Of a stretch of 8,841 nt of DNA, positions 5,613 through 8,841 are shown in pieces. The notes under the pieces are model-generated. The model saw only the letters and a program-made list of their open reading frames with translations. It did not search any database and was not told where the DNA came from. The DNA comes from JBGTCY01 sp041748615 (lineage in GTDB: Bacteria > Bacteroidota > Bacteroidia > Chitinophagales > CAIOSU01), in the NCBI GenBank assembly GCA_041748615.1, contig JBGTCY010000093.1, forward strand, positions 1 to 8,841, in the 5' to 3' direction. Both the position numbers and the translations under genes were made by a program. Numbering within the stretch: position 1 is the stretch's first letter; every line of letters starts with the position of its first letter.

Positions 5613-5886
5613 ATTCTTGTTTAGAATACTCCATTTCTAAACAAGAATTCCCCTATTCTTTTTAAGCGCGCCTCAATTCTAAACAAGAAATACATCAGTC
5701 TTGTTGAGAATGTCTCATTTCTATACAAGAAAGAACCGGTTCTTGTAAGGAACGTACATTATCTTAATTAGAAATCACCGATTCTGGTTAAACATGCCTC
5801 TATTCTAAGAAAGAAAGAGCGTGTTCTTATATAGCATCCCGCTGTTCTTCATCAGAAATACGCTTTTCACGACAGGAAAAATCAGG
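5613..5886. repeat. Array of thirteen 21-bp units built on the dyad TTCT-N5-AGAA
   Basis: TTCT or a one-base variant occurs at 5614, 5635, 5656, 5677, 5698, 5719, 5740, 5761, 5782, 5803, 5824, 5845 and 5866: thirteen units, each exactly 21 bases apart. TTCT is exact in ten of them, and AGAA nine bases later is exact in eight. The remaining 8 bases of each unit are variable, with a CCTCA-like tendency. Cores alternate in orientation: unit 1 is TTCTTGTTTAGAA, units 2 and 4 are its exact reverse complement TTCTAAACAAGAA, and unit 6 differs from that by one base. Units decay toward the right and the next expected position (5887) has no motif. There are no indels in 273 bases. It is not a CRISPR array: the period is too short and there are no conserved repeats with unique spacers. 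Confidence 0.85.
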
Positions 5887-5989
5887 CAGAGAGAGAAGGC
5901 ATTGGTTGGTATTCCGGTTTTGGATTTACATGAAACGAATGTATTGCCGGATTGATATTAAAGCGTTAACAAAATGGTGAGCGAAATAC

Positions 5990-6017
5990 AACCCGATAGA
6001 TAATTATCCTACGGGTT
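5990..6017 (+). repeat. Hairpin resembling the 5' end of the group II intron
   Basis: AACCCG (5990-5995) pairs with CGGGTT (6012-6017), with TAG/CTA continuing inside around ATAATTAT. The right arm and what follows, TTATCCTACGGGTT then AAAAAGTCT, nearly match the first helix of the intron-like RNA on the - strand at 7562-7520, TTATCCTACGGGTT then GAAAGTCT. It is either a dispersed palindrome or a relic of a second intron. Confidence 0.5.
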
Positions 6018-6065
6018 AAAAAGTCTATTAGATGATTTGGATATTTAAAATAAAGATTTTAGTTT

Positions 6066-6156
6066 AGGTGATTCTTGAAATTGAAATATTGAAGTCACCT
6101 CAGGAAAACAACCTGGAATGGCATGTTTCCTGAAATAGGGAAAATGGGCTATTTCA
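6066..6156 (+). repeat. Three end-to-end inverted repeats
   Basis: Hairpin A is AGGTGA (6066-6071) with TCACCT (6095-6100). Hairpin B is TCAGGAAA (6100-6107) with TTTCCTGA (6126-6133). Hairpin C is TGAAATAG (6131-6138) with CTATTTCA (6149-6156). A and B share one base and B and C share three, so B and C cannot both close fully. Confidence 0.55.
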
Positions 6157-6168
6157 AGTAAAAACAAG

Positions 6169-7126
6169 TTAGGGGCAATTGACGCTTTTATTAAGCTTCA
6201 TTCTTAGTTCTAAATTTTTCATCATGAAAAAATACTATTGGACTTTGTTGCTTACATTATTTTTTTCGTCTACTCATGGACAAAACTATAACCCATTGAT
6301 AAGACCTAATCTTATTTGGGATGTAATGCACGGTTCGGGTGCAACGTGTAATTTAATCGGGGGTAACCGTTATTTCTTTCAGGGCAATATTACAATTTCA
6401 GGTTACCAATACAATACTATTCGCACTTATCCCATTATACCAGTGAATCCTGGACCATATTGTCCACCATTTGTAGTTGACCCGAGTTTAAATTGGATAA
6501 CAGGTATATTTATTAGAGAGGACACCTTGGCTAAAAAAGTCTTTGTTTATAATAACGATCAGGACGAATTATTTTATGACTTCAACTTGTCAGCGGGAGA
6601 CACATTAAATTCCCAATATGCTGGACAGGGTTCTACCCTCATTATTGATAGCACGGGAACAACAACTTTGTTGAACGGAGCGGTGCGAAAGATTTTTTTT
6701 CTTAACAATGGCGAAAATTATATCGAAAGTGTTGGCGGGTCACAAGGACTTCAATTTCCTATTGTTAAGGGAATTGGATTTTGGGAAATTCCTATTTGCA
6801 TGACTGAAAACAACGTACCACTTTGGGGAGACGAATGTTTTGGCTTTGTTGGCATTAATATTCCTGACAAAATTGGCTCAGTAAAAGTATTGCCAAACCC
6901 CTCCAAAAATTTTATCAATATTAATTCGGACAATAACCATTCATCAATATTTACATTATTTGATTTAACAGGGAAAATAAAAATGACACTAACATTTTCC
7001 GACAAAACCAAAACGATTGACATTTCAGGGTTAGCAGCAGGAATTTATGTATATCATGTGACCAATGAGGAGCGCAAAGTTGAGGGGAAATTGATAGTAA
7101 GTGATTGAAAAAAAAACTGCCCCTAA
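6169..7126. repeat. 9-bp inverted repeat flanking the T9SS gene
   Basis: TTAGGGGCA (6169-6177) and TGCCCCTAA (7118-7126) are exact reverse complements, extending to 11 of 12 positions (TTAGGGGCAATT against TTAGGGGCAGTT). The right copy directly abuts the 3' end of the intron-like RNA. The arrangement may mark a mobile unit, or the left copy may be the flank of a second intron relic; chance is possible for so short a repeat. Confidence 0.4.
6224..7108 (+). CDS. Secreted protein with type IX secretion (T9SS) C-terminal sorting domain
   Basis: I chose ATG 6224, giving 294 residues, because it starts a textbook signal peptide: MKKYYWTLLLTLFFSSTHG with cleavage near residue 19 or 20. A TTG 45 bases upstream is in frame but would bury this signal. 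Residues 21-215 form a mature region I cannot assign, with landmarks IWDVMHGSGATCNLIGGNRY (31-50), REDTLAKKVFVYNND (98-112) and FYDFNLSAGDTL (117-128). Similar REDT...YDFNL..GDT patterns recur in unassigned secreted Bacteroidetes proteins. Residues about 221-294 are a type A T9SS sorting domain: VLPNPSKNFINI (222-233), FTLFDLTGKI, IDISGLAAGIYVYHVT. The protein should cross the inner membrane by Sec and the outer membrane by T9SS, ending on the surface or outside. Codons are far more AT-rich than in the etf genes, suggesting a different history. Confidence 0.85.
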   Translation: MKKYYWTLLLTLFFSSTHGQNYNPLIRPNLIWDVMHGSGATCNLIGGNRYFFQGNITISGYQYNTIRTYPIIPVNPGPYCPPFVVDPSLNWITGIFIREDTLAKKVFVYNNDQDELFYDFNLSAGDTLNSQYAGQGSTLIIDSTGTTTLLNGAVRKIFFLNNGENYIESVGGSQGLQFPIVKGIGFWEIPICMTENNVPLWGDECFGFVGINIPDKIGSVKVLPNPSKNFININSDNNHSSIFTLFDLTGKIKMTLTFSDKTKTIDISGLAAGIYVYHVTNEERKVEGKLIVSD

Positions 7127-7562
7127 TCGAGTAGCCCGCCCCGCCACCTGTCGGTGACGGGGAGAGGCTCTCACACCATCCCGATTCAATCGGGACGGTT
7201 CATTAAGCATACCATGACCGCTCTTTAGCCCGTTGGAACCAAGACCTCCCCCGGTAAGATGAATACCCTTCGATGTATGCTTGCCACATCTACTGCACAG
7301 GACTTTGGTATTCTTCGGACTTCGTGTAGCTGTGCACACTCATCCATCCTTTACAGCCTCCGTATGTGGTTTCAGCCTGCCCCGCACTTGTAGCGGGGTC
7401 AATACACATCTTCGCAGGCTCGCTTACTTCAGTGCTCACCTCACGATGATCCACCCCCGTATCAAGTACGGGGAAGGCTTTGCGACTTGCTATGCTTCCC
7501 CGGTGCTATCAGGGCGTGGAGAGACTTTCAACCCGTAGGATAAATATCCAACGGGCTTTCAC
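7126..7562 (-). ncRNA. ORF-less group IIC intron-like RNA
   Basis: Read on the - strand, this stretch follows the order of bacterial group IIC introns (compared from memory with the Oceanobacillus iheyensis intron). It has a GUG start (7562) and first helix, then GGGTTGAAAGTC, then ACTGAAGTAAGCGAGCC. Next come CATACGGAGGCT with AAGGATGGATGAGT and GAAGTCC of the later domain I to III region, then CTTACCGGGGGAGGTCT. The end has GAACCG...GGTGTGAGAG around a domain V position, a long domain VI-like hairpin (7129-7172; stem CCCCGTCACC with GGTGGCGGGG) and CTACTCGAT. The length, about 437 nt, fits a IIC ribozyme without reverse transcriptase; domain IV is only a short stretch. The 5' boundary is uncertain: no terminator-like hairpin, the usual IIC target, precedes it. 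Domain V looks altered, so splicing is doubtful. Reading frames across it are spurious. Confidence 0.72.
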
Positions 7563-7645
7563 TCTCTGGGCTTCTCTATCATGAAATAAAGAACTATATT
7601 CACTATTCAGGCCAAACGTTGGCAGTAACTTAAAAAATGACATAA
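7563..7645 (+). promoter_or_regulatory. Leader region of the monooxygenase gene with palindrome GCCAA-ACG-TTGGC
   Basis: A 5-bp perfect stem GCCAA (7611-7615) with TTGGC (7619-7623) around ACG sits 23 bases before the start codon, followed by AGTAAC. It may be an operator or part of a recombination site. A three-codon frame, ATG ACA TAA (7637-7645), ends directly at the ATG of the monooxygenase. No -7 element of the Bacteroidetes type is convincing. Confidence 0.4.
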
Positions 7646-8785
7646 ATGAAAATAACAATAATTGGTGGAGGAATTGCAGGCTTAACGACTGCTTTAGCTC
7701 TAAACAAACTTGGCTTTCAGTGCGAAGTGTATGAACGAGCAAAACAACTAAATGAAGTTGGAGCAGGTATTTGGATGCAACCCAACGCACTAAAAGTTTT
7801 AGATTGGTTAGGGCTGGGTGCACTCGTCAGAGAGAGTGGTACGCTGTTAGACCAAGTAGATATAACAAACTCACAATTAGTGCCCTTTAAAAAAACTGCA
7901 AAGGAGGTTGTGAAAGACGAAAAAGGTAATAAAATTGTAGCTATTCACAGAGCGACTCTACAAAAAATATTGTATGAAGCCTTACCTAAAAACACTGTTA
8001 AACTAGGACACGAATTCAATTCATTGCAGTATAGTGAAAATCAAGTGACGATTTCTATTGGCGATAATGAAATAGTAACTGATTTGCTCGTAGGTGCCGA
8101 TGGAATAAACTCAAAGGTTAGAAACAATATATTTTTAAGTACTTCAAAAAGATTTTCAGGTCAAACTTGTTGGAGAGGCATTTCTGATATTAGCTTACCA
8201 AAAGAATTTCAAAACTCAGGCATAGAGAGTTGGGGCAATAAGATAAGATTTGGTTTTTCTCAAATAACAGAAAATCAAGTTTATTGGTTTGCTGTAATCA
8301 ATGCCAAACAAAATGGAACTGATAATACCGATACAATTAAATCTGAGTTACAACAGTTTTATAAAGGTTTCCATCCTTTAGTCCTAAAAATCATTGACCA
8401 TACCAATGCGGAAAAAATCATTAGAACTGATATTTCTGACCTCAAAAGGTTAGATAAATGGCATAAAGACAAAGTGGTTTTGGTAGGTGATGCAGCACAC
8501 GCCACTACCCCAAATATGGGACAAGGAGCAGGACAAGGAATAGAAGATGCTTATTATTTAGCAAACATTTTGGCAAAAAATAATCCAATGGAACTGGCTT
8601 TGGATTTATTTGAATCAGCCAGACGAGAAAAAGTTGACTACGTGGTAAATAACTCCTGGAGATTTGGACAAATGGCTCATAGTAGTTTTGGTCAGTTGAT
8701 AATGAAAACCATTATGAAATTAACGCCTGACAAAGTAATGAAACAGCAAATGAACAAACTCTACTCAATTCAGGAATACTTCTAA
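7646..8785 (+). CDS. FAD-dependent monooxygenase (aromatic hydroxylase / UbiH-like group)
   Basis: A 379-residue single-component flavoprotein of the class A monooxygenases, which use NAD(P)H and O2 to hydroxylate or epoxidise a substrate. The N-terminal Rossmann motif is IIGGGIAGLTTALAL (5-19), with E30-R31 closing the ribose site. AGIWMQPNAL (40-49) and R102 follow. The DG motif is LLVGADGINSKVR (147-159). The second FAD motif is VVLVGDAAHATTPNMGQGAG (277-296), then GIEDAYYLA. The C-terminal end is helical, with no membrane segment or thioredoxin-like extension. It is not TetX: the N-terminal FAD region and middle domain differ from TetX as I know it. Zeaxanthin-epoxidase-like, salicylate- and 3-hydroxybenzoate-hydroxylase-like enzymes share these motifs, so the substrate is open. 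Codons are AT-rich, unlike the left-hand core genes, and the gene seems to be transcribed alone. Confidence 0.9.
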   Translation: MKITIIGGGIAGLTTALALNKLGFQCEVYERAKQLNEVGAGIWMQPNALKVLDWLGLGALVRESGTLLDQVDITNSQLVPFKKTAKEVVKDEKGNKIVAIHRATLQKILYEALPKNTVKLGHEFNSLQYSENQVTISIGDNEIVTDLLVGADGINSKVRNNIFLSTSKRFSGQTCWRGISDISLPKEFQNSGIESWGNKIRFGFSQITENQVYWFAVINAKQNGTDNTDTIKSELQQFYKGFHPLVLKIIDHTNAEKIIRTDISDLKRLDKWHKDKVVLVGDAAHATTPNMGQGAGQGIEDAYYLANILAKNNPMELALDLFESARREKVDYVVNNSWRFGQMAHSSFGQLIMKTIMKLTPDKVMKQQMNKLYSIQEYF

Positions 8786-8819
8786 ATAAAAAACACCAGA
8801 TATTCAACTACTTGTTTAG

Positions 8820-8841
8820 CTATTCCAAATAGTCACTTTTT
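8820..8841 (+). terminator. Weak possible terminator at the window edge
   Basis: CTATT (8820-8824), loop CCA, AATAG (8828-8832), then TCAC and a T-run that reaches the end of the window. The stem is short and AT-rich, so this is tentative. Confidence 0.3.

Larger units (their letters stand above)
5887..6223. other. Non-coding stretch with consecutive inverted repeats before the T9SS gene
   Basis: No gene is visible. After the repeat array comes a plain stretch, then a hairpin at 5990-6017, three end-to-end inverted repeats at 6066-6156 and the motif TTAGGGGCA (6169-6177), which recurs inverted after the downstream gene. I found no convincing promoter for the T9SS gene here, though one must lie between about 6160 and 6223 or the leader must be long and structured. 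Confidence 0.6.

Noticed and set aside
5613..5886. CRISPR array
   Set aside because: The period is 21 bp with a degenerate dyad in each unit; there are no long identical repeats, no unique spacers of normal size and no cas genes.
6179..6223. TTG start at 6179 for the T9SS protein, adding 15 residues
   Set aside because: ATG 6224 begins a standard signal peptide with a KK n-region; the extension would put a second hydrophobic stretch in front of it.
7031..7339. 102-residue reading frame on the - strand (and an 85-residue + frame at 7281-7538)
   Set aside because: Both run across the structured, intron-like RNA, and their translations look like arbitrary readings of hairpins (Arg-, Gly- and Ser-rich, no domain).
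7646..8785. Tetracycline-inactivating TetX
   Set aside because: It shares the class A flavoprotein motifs, but the N-terminal and substrate-domain sequence differs from TetX as I know it; a general FAD monooxygenase is all that can be supported.
8786..8841. Integron attC site after the monooxygenase gene (ATTCAAC and GTTTAGC)
   Set aside because: ATTCAAC fits the RYYYAAC core, but the two halves are not complementary and there is no paired inner core, so the attC fold cannot form.

Overview
The window looks like chromosomal DNA of a Bacteroidota (Bacteroidetes) bacterium. The evidence is a protein with a C-terminal type IX secretion sorting domain, a perfect TAnnTTTG -7 promoter element before a tRNA gene, the order ETF beta, ETF alpha, bifunctional-nuclease-family protein (familiar in this phylum), and ribosome binding sites too weak to recognise.

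Positions 84-4708 are core-like and all on the + strand. etfB and etfA are 2 bases apart and encode the two subunits of an electron transfer flavoprotein; a DUF151 (BFN) protein with a C-terminal UVR-like segment follows. After a 495-base repeat-rich gap come a DUF721 (DciA-like) protein and a MarR regulator 13 bases apart. A second repeat-rich gap precedes an all-alpha (MazG/HisE-like) nucleotide pyrophosphohydrolase. Then come a tRNA-Leu(GAG) with its own promoter and a strong terminator. The gaps hold 7-bp tandem repeats and two copies of a dispersed AT-rich element.

Positions 4829-8841 look accessory. A convergent - strand gene encodes a cytoplasmic-looking protein with one C-terminal fibronectin type III domain. 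Upstream of it lies the most striking object: thirteen units of an imperfect dyad, TTCT-N5-AGAA, repeated at exactly 21 bp (5613-5886). The core motif alternates in orientation, clearly in the first units and decaying rightward. Next come a hairpin-rich non-coding stretch, an AT-rich secreted T9SS protein gene, and on the - strand an ORF-less group IIC intron-like RNA of about 437 nt (7126-7562) whose domain V appears rewritten. The window ends with an AT-rich FAD-dependent monooxygenase gene.

The core genes suggest no single pathway beyond the ETF pair. The right-hand part shows several signs of mobile or acquired DNA: a wobble-position composition shift, intron-like RNA, inverted flanking motifs and palindromes. 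All family assignments come from reading motifs by eye; no database search was run.
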